Below, piece by piece: positions 11,155-21,303 of a stretch of 64,000 nt of DNA. Every line of letters starts with the position of its first letter. The first letter of the stretch is position 1. Origin of the DNA: Maratus speciosus (Eukaryota > Arthropoda > Arachnida > Araneae > Salticidae); contig OZ010793.1 in NCBI GenBank assembly GCA_963932465.1, forward strand, positions 261,203,696-261,267,695. The letters run 5' to 3'. The notes beneath the pieces were generated by a model. It did no database searches and was not told the DNA's origin. It worked only from the letters and a program-made list of their open reading frames with translations. The translations under genes and the position numbers were made by a program.

Positions 11155-11303
11155 GTCAGGGTAGCTTGGTGGTTAAAGCAACAGCATGGTACGTTGTAGT
11201 CTCAGGTTCGATTCCTAGCCCCAGCTAGCGTTTCACTCGTGTTAGGTTTATTGTATTGATCGCGTTTAAAGTCTGAAATAAAGCTTTCTTTATATATGTA
11301 TAA
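11155..11303 (+). mobile_element. tRNA-Thr-like SINE, plus strand (right member of an inverted pair)
   Basis: A 71-nt cloverleaf-like head occupies 11155-11225. The A box is TAGCTTGGTGG. The D stem is GCTT/AAGC. The anticodon stem is ACAGC/GTTGT with loop ATGGTAC (apparent anticodon GGT, Thr). The T arm contains GGTTCGATTCC. The acceptor stem has several mismatches. A non-tRNA body of about 75 nt follows, ending in a TATATATGTATA tail. The mismatches and the body argue for a SINE and not a functional tRNA gene. Confidence 0.7.
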
Positions 11304-11518
11304 CTATAAATGTTTTCTTTTGAAATACTGGTAGCCAAACAGTAATTCTGAAATAATGTTAGCGACAGGTTTTGTTGGTTCTCATTTGACAAAATAGTGC
11401 TAAGGATTAATTTGACTGATACCTATTAAAAATCAAGGCTCATATGTGGTATAAAATGCTTTTATATAAACCAGAATAGCATTTTAAAGCCAATTTAAAG
11501 AAATATTAAAAAAAAAAG

Positions 11519-13656
11519 GTCAATTGCGAGTATTACTCGCGCACGCAGGGTTCCGTAGAATAAATATATGAATCTGTAATTGTATTATTAAAAAAAACCG
11601 TTGCTGAAAGAATACTAAGACTTTGTAAAATGAACTATACAACGTAGGGTTGAGTATAAATGTATATACTAGAAAAATATAAATCGATATACCATAAAAG
11701 TTCAAAGAGATATGGAACCTAAATAATATCAAATATAGCTATTCTGTATAATTCATTTTTTAATATTATCCTAATCTGTTTATGATGAACTTAATTCGGT
11801 ACTGACAATAAAAGCAGTGCATATTTAAACTTCATTTGACATTTAATAAAGCTAAATTCAGCATAGTAATAACTTTCTTTTATACAGTGTAGCTAAAACA
11901 AAACCTTCGTTCAAAGTTTAAATTTGGCATTGTGCTAAGCGCGTTTCGAAAGGAGTTCGCAAAGTTGCAACGTCGCCTTGGTCCGTGCCGCGTTTTTCCA
12001 GATAGGTTTTTAATTAACTTTTAAAGTCACTCGAGGCGTATCGAGAGATCCACTCAATGCAGACTAGTCGCGAATCCCGCAGTATTTATGTGATTCATTC
12101 TAATTAAGGGGTGTCAAGACTCTTAAAGATTCAAACTTTTAGAATTTTTAATTTTTTTAGAGGCTAAACTCCTACCTTTTTTTGATATAATTGTTTCCTT
12201 GAAATTTCCACTAGAACAGAAGTTATTGCTTTTAGAATTGTACCCATCAATAGCTGATGCGGCGTTTTCAAAACTTTGAAGCCATTTTTCTCAAATGACG
12301 TTTTCGGCCATAACGCGCAGGATACCTCAAAAACTTCTGAATATTTTTTCATGAAATTTAAAACTATATTTCATGATAGTCTGTATAAACAGAACCTGAA
12401 ATTTCCGTTTTATTGTTCAACAAAATATTTCTTTAGGTGATTGAACTGTTGAAATTTTCAAAATTTTGTATTAGCTAAATACAACTTTGCATTAAAAATA
12501 TAAAAATGCTTTATATACTTATTTATTTAGGTTCAGGGTAATTACTACAATCTGAAGTATAAGTGGCACCAAAATTTTCATTGTAGTTGCAATATTTATT
12601 TTGTAATCCTGCGCGTAAGCTGTTAGACCAATTTTCTGCTCGACAAATGTCTGACAGTTTCGAGCCCCCTATAAATACTAATTCTGCATCTTGCAGTTTT
12701 TTAAATACATAAAATGAAAGAATATACTTATATCTTTCATCCCAATAAAAATTGTGTTTTAAAATCATGTACATTTTAAGACATTAAATGTTGAAAATGG
12801 TCTTTTTTTTTTCATTTTTTCGAATTTTAAGAGTCCCGAGACCCCTTAAATTAACCAGTTTTTAACAATTTGACGTTTATTGCTTTTATACTGCTATTGG
12901 ACATTCCATTACACATATATATCAATAAAACTTGTTAACTAGGCTTTAAAAGTCGATAGTACATAGAGTACGCCGACACTGTTATTATGTATGCCCAAAC
13001 CGTCCGTATCTTTAAGGGTTAATATCTCGGCTAATTACTGACGATTTTTTTCGAAAATCATTATCAACAATGCTTGTATACTTCTGATAAGATAGGTACC
13101 TCCAGCGCTGCTCAACACTTTTTCTGAATGCCCATAAATCGAAATTTGTGTGTAACGGAAAAATGCGATTTTCTCAAAAACTATGTGACCTAGGGTAATC
13201 GGTATAATTTTCCTTCAAGGTTTAAATTAACGTCTACTGCCTCTAATTTTTTCATAATTTTAGTTTCAATAGATCCGGAATTAGATGGGGGGGGGGGGGG
13301 GCATATTTTTGCGCCACATTTTCGACGATATCTTTGAAAATATAATGCCTAACATTAAAAGGAATATATTTTTGAGTTCAGCGTTACGAAAGCTTTCCCA
13401 CGATACCCAACACGATATAAAAAGAAAATAGCTTTTTGTCAAGTAGCTTAATTAGCTCCTCTACATTTTTACTAAATATATTTATGAATGTTTAATAATC
13501 TGAAAATATGTTGGTCAATAGTCTTTATTACTTCCCCTAATTTGAGCTTTCCACATTCCATAGTTCACGAGTAAAATGGCTGTGACAGACTTACAGACAC
13601 AGGAGTGATCTTATAATGGTTCCGTTTTTACTTTTTAAGTACGGAACTCTAAAAAT
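11519..13656 (+). repeat. Family A element, copy 3, with a TTAA element inside
   Basis: It begins with the hairpin end GCGAGTATTACTCGCGCAC and ends with GTACGGAACTCTAAAAA. The order of internal blocks is as in copy 1. A 738-bp insertion (12108-12845) separates the GCGTTTCGAAAGGAG block from the TTTATTGCTTTTATACTG block. A G15 run occurs at 13287-13301. Confidence 0.8.
12108..12845 (+). mobile_element. TTAA-flanked non-autonomous TIR element, copy 2
   Basis: TTAA at 12104-12107 and 12846-12849 flanks ends of about 25 bp: GGGGTGTCAAGACTCTTAAA and the reverse of GACCCC..GAGTCTT. It is the reverse counterpart of 7815-8577, and it sits at a different place in its family A host. The minus-strand open frames at 12164-12352 and 12523-12774 lie within it and are not conserved intact in copy 1. 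Confidence 0.7.
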
Positions 13657-13814
13657 CAGGGGGGAGAGGGTGAATTGATCTATGTTTAACGCTTTTGCGA
13701 AAACCTTTTGTATTACACTATTCCTGCCTACGTTTTATATTAAATTTGCTGTAACAATATAAAAACCTTACAGTTAAAATCTTCGTGTTTTGCTTTGCTG
13801 AGTTTTTTATTTAT

Positions 13815-13820
13815 TTTATT
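13815..13820 (-). promoter_or_regulatory. Candidate polyadenylation signal AATAAA (minus strand)
   Basis: On the minus strand AATAAA occurs at 13820-13815, and again a few bases on. This is about 105 bases past the stop codon of the exon at 14130-13926, a sensible 3' UTR length. A/T-rich sequence makes chance occurrence easy. Confidence 0.4.
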
Positions 13821-13925
13821 TATTATATCTAAACGGCATCGCAAAAATTTAGTTTTAAGTTTTCATAGAAACATGCTTTGTATAGTTAGGATAAAAAATA
13901 ATGGCGGATTGCATTAAATAATTTT

Positions 13926-14130
13926 TTAACCAATTTCTTTTAAGTACTTGTGGGCAGTTTTAAAACGTACTTTAAGTTTAGCAGCAAGCTGTAGCACTGA
14001 AAAGGCTTCAACTAATTCTTCCAAATTCTCATCGTGAATGGCAAAAACTCGTGCACGAGCTCCTTCAGGCAGAGTTTTGTTGCAGCGGTTCCTTTGTAGG
14101 CTTTTTTTTATGCGGTCAGTTTTTTGAAAA
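13926..14130 (-). CDS. Probable terminal exon of an unidentified gene
   Basis: On the minus strand, a pyrimidine-rich tract and acceptor (TCTTTCTCTCTTTGCAG, 14147-14131) is followed by an uninterrupted frame of 67 codons and TAA at 13928-13926. The first base of the exon completes a codon from a previous exon. The peptide starts FQKTDRIKKSLQ, has a middle segment VFAIHDENLEELVEAF and ends KTAHKYLKEIG. It has no ATG near its start, as expected for an internal splice. Codon use is balanced and unlike the surrounding A/T-rich repeats. The second half looks helical (ENLEELVEAFSVLQLAAKLK). I do not recognise the family. Upstream exons would lie at higher coordinates; none could be identified. It could instead be an exon fragment of a mobile element. 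The coding nature looks good; the identity is unknown. Confidence 0.55.
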
Positions 14131-14149
14131 CTGCAAAGAGAGAAAGAAG

Positions 14150-14420
14150 AGTTCCATGCAAGAGACTCACTGGCATTTTTATCACCTCCTCTTTCTTTTG
14201 TTGATGACTACATAAACTTTGGAAAAGAAATACCAGATAAATAATTTATAACCCTTTAAAGTTGATTCCTGAAAATGTAGTGTGAACACAGCCGTACTTC
14301 CACCCAGAAATTTCTGGAATAAACGTTCAAGTATACGGGTTAATTAGTCATCATATGGCAAAGGGCATGGTTGGCATCGCGATCCTTTTCCGCTGCTTTG
14401 AGTCACATTTTGAAATAGTA
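14150..14420. other. Presumed intron sequence, no feature
   Basis: Upstream (minus strand) of the acceptor at 14131. No second exon is evident. Confidence 0.35.
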
Positions 14421-15884
14421 TAGGGGAGACCGGAGAATGGCGACACCTTAAGGGAACTTAATTTTTTTACCTGAAAAAAATGTTTATTTTTTAATAGCAA
14501 AAATTCTAAAGCTGGTTCGTGATCTTTAGTATCTGTATAAATTTAACCGTAATCATAACTGTAAAGTAAGCACACACACAAAAAAAAAGTCTTTCAACCT
14601 TTGTACAGTGGCGGGATTACCCTGGATACTGGGGTAATTCCGCCAGTGTATCGGGGTAATGAGGCCACTCTTTAATGACCTAGTAAATACATAAAATGGA
14701 TACTAGGAAAAACATAACCTACTGAAAATATTTAGAAAGCAATAATTTAGCAGAATAATGAATAATTACAATGTTCCTTAAGCTAGATTTATAAATGTGC
14801 TAAGCTTACAATTTAACTCACATTGGAAAAATCACCCTTTGCTATGTTAGCGGCATTACACCGAGAGGACAATATAGCGGAAATCCCCCAGCAAAGCCGA
14901 AAGAAGAACCGAACTTGTTCAATAAATTGCATCAAAATCTCGGCGATTGCATGTAGATTACGGGTAATATTGTCTTAAGTACCTAATGTTAAAATAAAAG
15001 GTGTTTACCTCTACTTATTTGAAGCTCCAAAATAAGAAGCAACTAGATGAAAACTAAATTTTTCACTAGAATAAACGAATGACGTACTACAAAATCTCTC
15101 TCACTCTAGACACTGTATCTATTGTTAGCCGCTATAGTGCAGACGCATTCACTATCTCAAACTGCCGGTAGTTTTTAAACTTGACGTGGTGGCGACATAA
15201 ACCCGAGTGGCGCCATTGCCCCGGTCGCAAATTCACAATCACTCAACGTCTCAGCGCTTTTGATGCCAACATCTGTAGCCAAGCGTTTTGGCGAGAAAAC
15301 GAACTTCGACGCGCATGCAAGTCTGAAGCTAATTTCGATCTTCGATATTTCGTACATTTGACCGTGTATTTTTTGTTTATGGAATATTTGCAAGAATATC
15401 AGGCGAAATAATATTTCATCGTCTGAATAATTATATATGCATTATTAACAAGGGAAGTATTTAATCTTATAGATATATGTTCTATTAGTATGATCTTTCT
15501 TCTTCCTAAACTATTTATTTATAAGTGCCATGTGCTGCCATCTAGTGCCAGCATACTAAATACAAAACAATCTTCTCCTGAATAATGCATTTTCGGAATA
15601 TATGCATGTATAGTATATTGTGAACAAGTGAAATACTTAAACTTTTTATAGACCCACTCTATAACTATATTGACCTTTCTTTAAATGATAACCATAAATA
15701 AATAAAATTTCACTATAATTATCTTAGTTACTAGTTGACAGTATGCTAAGATAAGCGATTTGTTGATGATTGATAACAGGTTAAAAATATCTAAAAATGC
15801 TCACACACCCCTCAAAGTTTTTGGTTCATAAAAAAATAGGACCTACCCTCTTTCCTACGACTTTGATTTGTTGAACTTTGCTAA

Positions 15885-17060
15885 TACAGGTATCAGAAAT
15901 AGTTGTTAAATTCTTTAAAACAAAAAAAGTCAATAAAAAAATCACAATCGGCTATTGTAACATTTAGGTGGGCCCACTATTTTTCAATTTTATTCCCCAC
16001 CCCCCTCCTTCATTTTTCTATCAGATTAATGATTTTTCATTTTAAGAACAGTTAGAAGGGGTACACTCTACTTTCAGAACATGACTTTCATACTTTAATG
16101 AATTTATAAAATATTTGTTTAACCCACTGACAGAAGAAAGTAATTTTGTTTACCAGTTATTCATTGAGATTTAGAAAAACTCTATATTATCTTATTAAGA
16201 AAAACGTCTATACTTAGCTTAAGGCTGCTCAACTGCTCTGCTCAACAAGTGCAAAAGGTATTGACACCTTTACAAATTCATTTTTTAACGGAAAGATATA
16301 AAATTGGAAGGCCTGACTATGGCAGCGATTTGGAATCGAACTGCGTTTTCCATTTTTTGATAAATAAATTACCCATTTAATCAAAAGCGATTTTGATCAG
16401 ATGACAAAGACGTTTCTCTCCCTTCGCTGACTGGTTTTTCTGCTTTCTTCGCGAACTTCGGTTCAAAGAGTCAACTTTGACAATATTTTCTGAAAGATCT
16501 ATCGTGTTTGCGAAAAAACAGTTCGATTACATAGTTTCTGAACAACAACACCTCCTAGTTTCATGCATTTCCGAACAAAAATAAATTAAAACTTACGTCA
16601 GAAAGTTGCCCTTTTGGATTTGAGAACAGCCTTAAAGCTCTTCTTAAATTCCCTGCTCAACAAAAACAAAACTTCCTGACATGCTTTTAACCTAAAAAAT
16701 ATAACTGGTAGACCTAATTACTATTTACTTGCTACCTATTAAAGCAAGGTATCAGAAATAGCAATTAAATTCTTTAAAACAGAAAAAGTCGATAAAAAAT
16801 GGATTCATAAATTAATCTAAAAATAGAAATTTAGAATCGAATAGCATTTTTCATTTGTTAACTAAATTACTTGATTTACAAGTGATTTTTGTCATGGGAT
16901 GACAGGTTTTTCTCCTTTCCTACGCTGTCGCATCCAGAAATTCGTTTAAAACGCAGACTTTAACAGTATTTTCTGTCAATTTCATGTGTTTCTGAATAAA
17001 AGAGAATTTCCTATTTGTGTCAGAAATTAGTTCCAGTGGATTTAAGAATGGACTTAAAAG
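15885..17060 (+). repeat. Diverged direct repeats within the 3.3 kb TIR element
   Basis: GGTATCAGAAATAG near 15889 recurs near 16748, both followed by TTCTTTAAAACA. The block from 16330 to 16634 (acid-rich TTTTTCTC, then TTTGACAATATTTTCTG) recurs in shortened form at 16836-17060. No reading frame is maintained. Confidence 0.6.
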
Positions 17061-17161
17061 TTATTAATCCATATCTGCCAACCTTCCAGTTTTTAAATGT
17101 CAAGCACACTTTATACCACAATTTTTTCTGAAGAAATTAAATCAAATAAGTACCACATGGA

Positions 17162-17181
17162 GAGAGAGGGGGGGGGGGGGG
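17162..17181. repeat. (GA)n/G-run
   Basis: GAGAGAGA is followed by about 13 G. Confidence 0.85.
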
Positions 17182-17764
17182 CGCAGTGATATATTATTAA
17201 ATAATAAAAAAGCCATATCATTAAACAATTTTATTAAATTTTTGGTGCTATGTATGGTATATGTTTTTTGATTCTAAAAAAATTGTAAGTTTGGCAGCTG
17301 TTTTAATTCTCAATACCTCAGCAATAATATGAACAAATAAAAAGAAAAAACTTATTTTATTTAATTTTCTAAGATTTTCTGTTATACTAATGTGGTGCTG
17401 GCGGATGTAACTTGAATTTTCCCGCTTCATCCTTATTTTGTAGCGGTAACCTTGTTATAACGGAATCAAAATTCGAATTAGCATTAATAAATCAATAATA
17501 CTATTAAGTAATCAATAATACTATTTGGATACGTTGACTTAATATAGAAGAAAAAAAATCTCCTTAAATTCTGTAAGGGTATCCATAACATAAAAACATT
17601 CATCGAAACATACACAACTACCGCGAAACTGACGAGAACAGAATGCTGCATACGCGCATCCGCGCAGTTCGTTTTCTCGCCAAAACGCTTGGCTACAGAG
17701 CTTGGCATCAAAAGCGCTGGGACACTGAGTGTTTGTGAGTATGCGCCCCGGTCTCCCCTAAATT

Positions 17765-18330
17765 TACTTCTTTTCTATAACTTTTACAATTTCCTTAAGG
17801 GCAAATTCTTGAAAAAAAGTCGTTAAAAATATATATATATATATTGAACCTTTTATTTTCTCTCTTTCTAATGGTATATGTGCTTTGTTTGTACGACAAA
17901 AAGAAGTTTATTTAAGTAATTTAGTTAGCTTACATCATACATAAACATTACATACGTAAAATGTAGACTCAATTTTTTCAAAATGTTACTTTTTGAAATT
18001 CGATATAACCTTTTTTATAGAAACTACCACATATTATTGTTTGCAATTTTGCCAGAATATTTCACACATATCACTGATCAATCTGAAGTGAACTTTTGTT
18101 ACAAACATTTGTAGAAAATTTTTATAAAAAAGTATCTTTTGGAAAAAATGCAAGTGTTTTGTTATTTAAAAGATGTTTCTATTCAAGATTAAAAAAAAAA
18201 TAACTAAAGAATAACTTTTTATAATGTTGATTTCACTTTATTAGAAATTATTCATATTATGTATATAAAAAATTTCAAGTGCATATCTTTGGTAGTTTCT
18301 GAGAAAACGTACATAAATTTTACATGGTAG
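17765..18330. other. AT-rich non-coding tract
   Basis: Contains a short (AT)n run near 17830. Nothing else supported. Confidence 0.4.
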
Positions 18331-18334
18331 GCAT

Positions 18335-18790
18335 AGGGGCCAGCCCTTATTGGCGTTGGTTAATGAGATCTCACATTTCCATAGCTAATATTAAAGATAT
18401 CGGCTTGGAATGCATTCGCAATTTTAAAATATCTCCCAAGAAATTAATACTTTTATCTTCTTTTTCTGTGCACTCTTCGTAAAGATTGTCTCTATCATTT
18501 TTAGTTGAAAAATATTTCTAAACTATATGCTTAATTTATTGTTTTATGTGGTAAACGCTGATGAGTAAGATTTTAATACTTCAAATAAACTTAAATATGT
18601 ATTTTAGAAATAATTTGACAACTAAAAATTATTATAAATCCTATAAAAAGAATATACGGAAAAAATTATTTTAAAATATTAACTTCCTGATGAGATATTT
18701 AAAAAGTAAGAATGCATCTCAGGTTTATACGTTTAACATTAGCGAGGGAAATTTGACACCTGGCTGACCAACGCCGTTAAGTGCCTTTGT
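18335..18790. repeat. Inverted repeat with diverged arms of about 110 bp
   Basis: GGCGTTGGTTAATGAG near 18350 is mirrored by CTGACCAACGCCG near 18763. Inner blocks (CTAATATTAAA, GGAATGCATTC, AAAATATCTC) are mirrored too. A diverged copy of the right arm seems to lie at 46005-46110. Probably a MITE. Confidence 0.5.
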
Positions 18791-18800
18791 ACAATAATAG

Positions 18801-18862
18801 AAAAAAAAAGGAAAAAAAAAAAAAAAAGAAAAAGCAAAAAGCAAAAAAAAAAAACAAAACTA
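18801..18862. repeat. A-rich simple repeat
   Basis: Long A runs broken by single G and C bases. Confidence 0.85.
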
Positions 18863-18869
18863 AATAAAT

Positions 18870-20300
18870 AGACAGAAATCCGCTCTTCAAAATGATGCCT
18901 AACAATGTAATGTTCCATTAAAAATGTATTTTTGTTTCTAGTTTAAAAGCTTAATAACAACCACCACCATTATTTTTTACACAAATTTAATACCTTAAGC
19001 ATAAAAATATCAATGGTAATTCTTTCATCGATATTAATAAGTTAGCTTAAATATTCTGTTTCATTTTTTAGCAACTACAAGTTAAGAAATTAAAAATAAA
19101 TGAAGTAAAAAAAAAAAAAAAAAACGGACTTTCCAAAGTCGTACTTCAACTTAAATGCCATAGGGTATGCGTGATTGTTAGAACAAATTAAACACTATTT
19201 TTGAATCTATACTATCCAGGCGTAACAAACTAATATGCTTGTCGATTAGGGGTTATGAAGCGTCTTAAGCTCCGTTGCAGACACAAACAAAGAAAACAAA
19301 TACTCGATCAATGACATAATACTTCCGTTCACTTTGAGAAGGCTGGTACCGTAGCAGTAGTGGAAATTTATATAGACTAATTTGATTATTGGAATAACCA
19401 TTTTTCCATAATAACTTATTACGTTTCTAACAGAAGTATTTATCTGGAATCGCATAGTTAAACGAGTGCCTACATGAGACGGCAAAAGTAAGCAATCTTT
19501 CTGCATCCATTTCCAAATTTAATATTCTAAATCTTTTCTTTTCTTTTTTTCTGATGATACTGATTTTTTTAATTTTTTGTATTTTTTGCACGTAATTTAA
19601 AATGTTTTAACTCTAAGGCAAAAAGAAACTAAGTATTTTCCGCCAGGGGGGCGGGAGGGGGTGGGGGGAACTTTTCCCTTCCTGAACCACTTGCGGAAGA
19701 CAATATTTGGTTCAGTTTTCCTTTTTATATTCATGTGTTTAAAAATTATCTTAAACGGGTGGTTAAGGGGTAGGTCGGCTACGAAATCAATGATAAACTA
19801 TTTCAATTCTTCATTAAACGATAATAATCGGTAGAAAATTAATTTTGGGTTTTTAATATCTTTTTTTATTTGTTACACTTCTGTATTTTTCATCAGTTAG
19901 TTTTGGATTTTTAATATCATTCTTATATGTTACACTTTTGTATTGTATTTATGCCGATCTTTTAAAAAAATTTCTAGTACGGGGATTCTGTGAAAAAGTT
20001 CTTATTAAAAGTTTAAAGTTAAAATTTATTCAACGTTCTTATTCTTCATTTGAAGAATTTGCGGCCATGGAAGTGGACTGCAGCCACACCTGTTCTGAAA
20101 TCTAGTTCCTCTTTGAATTTTGTTCGGTTGGCAACCGAACACACTTATAACATTTTCTTAAACAGTAATTAAAACTGTTAAATCTCGAATTATTTTAAAT
20201 ATTTCAATTTGGAAATTGCTTATAAATATTAAAATTATGTCATTAAATAATTAATAGATTTAATGCATTAATACTTTGCTGGATAATTTATTTCGATTAT
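18870..20300. other. Non-coding tract, nothing assigned
   Basis: A/T-rich with A and T homopolymers and a G-rich patch near 19646. The minus-strand 86-codon frame at 19506-19246 starts with ATG but shows no motif, signal peptide or splice context. The segment 20040-20185 is slightly GC-richer and open on the plus strand, without recognisable similarity. Confidence 0.4.
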
Positions 20301-20306
20301 TACCCC

Positions 20307-20690
20307 AATGGTGTAAAAATGTATTGCTTCAATCTTTAAGTCGGTGATATATTTTTAATGGTGTAAAAAATCAAAATAATTTTAAAGTATTGCTTCAGTT
20401 TTTAAGTCGGTGACACATTTTTAATGGTGTAAAAAAAGAAAAAAAAATTTAAAGTATTACTTCAATTTTTAACTCGGTGACACATTTTTAATGGTGTAAA
20501 AAAAGAAAAAAATAATTTTAAAGTATTACTTCAATTTTTAAGTCGGTGACACATTTTTAATGGTGTAAAAAAAGAAAAAAAATTTTTAAAGTATTACTTC
20601 AATTTTTAAGTCGGTGACACATTTTTAATGGTATAAAAAAAGAAAAAATAATTTTAAAGTATTGCTTCAATTTTTAAGTCTAAATTTTGA
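20307..20690 (+). repeat. Minisatellite, about 67-bp unit, 5-6 copies
   Basis: AATGGTGTAAAAA starts units at 20307, 20357, 20423, 20490, 20558 and 20625 (the last with TATA). The first unit is short (51 bp) and the others are 66-68 bp. Each unit carries TTTAAGTCGGTGACACATT and an A-rich spacer that varies in length. Confidence 0.9.
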
Positions 20691-20789
20691 ATTTTATCAT
20701 TCCTGATATATGTAGCACAAGATGCAATTTATCCAGTCATAGCAGAAATCAGCCTTATTGAAATACCTTAAATGGATATATGTTTAATT

Positions 20790-21245
20790 TCTTCTTTCTG
20801 AAAAAGGTATTGTAATCGAGATTTTTTTTTGACAACTGGTTTTCGATGGATTTACATGTTTTAGGGGTCAGAGATACCGAAAAACATGTTTATACTAAAT
20901 GTCTGCCTGTCCGTCCGTATGTCCTTGTCCATATGTCCGCTTTGTATCATCGAAAAGAGCATGAAGTTATGCATAGAACTGAACCAAATTTCAGATAAGT
21001 TTTTGGCTATGGCCAGCAGGTTCCACGTAAATTAGGGGACAATCTACTGGAAGGAGCACCGTAATAGCAATTTTTGTGCCATTTTCAATATTGTACCATC
21101 GAAAATTGTATGAAATTACTCATAGAACTGAACCAAACTTTGTATATATATGTTTCTGGCTATGGACCTCAGGTCCCGGTTTGAAAATGGGAATTTTTCC
21201 CTAGGAAGGGGCCGTTGTGATAGCAATTTTTCGTAGTTCTGTTGT
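20790..21245 (+). repeat. Hairpin-headed minisatellite element (family E-like), plus strand, short
   Basis: The head GTATTGTAATCGAGATT, then TTTTCGATGGATTTAC and TTTTAGGGGTCAGAGATACC, matches the elements at 6.6, 26.2 and 30.7 kb. A CTGCCTGTCCGTCCGTATG block follows. About one and a half satellite units (TGTACCATCGAAAA, then GGAAGG.GCCGT) then resemble those at 6.1-6.5 kb. The terminal hairpin is eroded. Confidence 0.65.
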
Positions 21246-21303
21246 ACGTCGTCTGTTCTCAAACTAGCTAAAGATAACCGTCGATTCTCAAGCAGCTGAT
21301 GTA

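Larger units (their letters stand above)
14423..17758. mobile_element. TA-flanked TIR element, 3.3 kb, non-coding
   Basis: The ends are TA-GGGGAGACCGG (14421-14433) and its complement CCGGTCTCCCC-TA (17748-17760). A second, longer inverted match lies inward: 15205-15330 mirrors 17640-17750, with CAGCGCTTTTGATGCCAA and CCAAGCGTTTTGGCGAGAAA-type blocks. The left terminus may therefore have been rearranged or extended. GGGGTAATTCCGCCAGTG-like motifs repeat at 14600-14680. No transposase is recognised; the short open frames at 15175-15411 lie in the inverted arm. Confidence 0.6.

Noticed and set aside
11155..11225. Functional tRNA-Thr gene
   Set aside because: Acceptor and T stems have mismatches, a non-tRNA body follows, and an inverted partner exists, so it is a SINE head.
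19246..19506. 86-codon minus-strand ORF starting with ATG
   Set aside because: No motif, no splice or poly-A context, not repeated. An ORF of this length is expected by chance across a window of this size.
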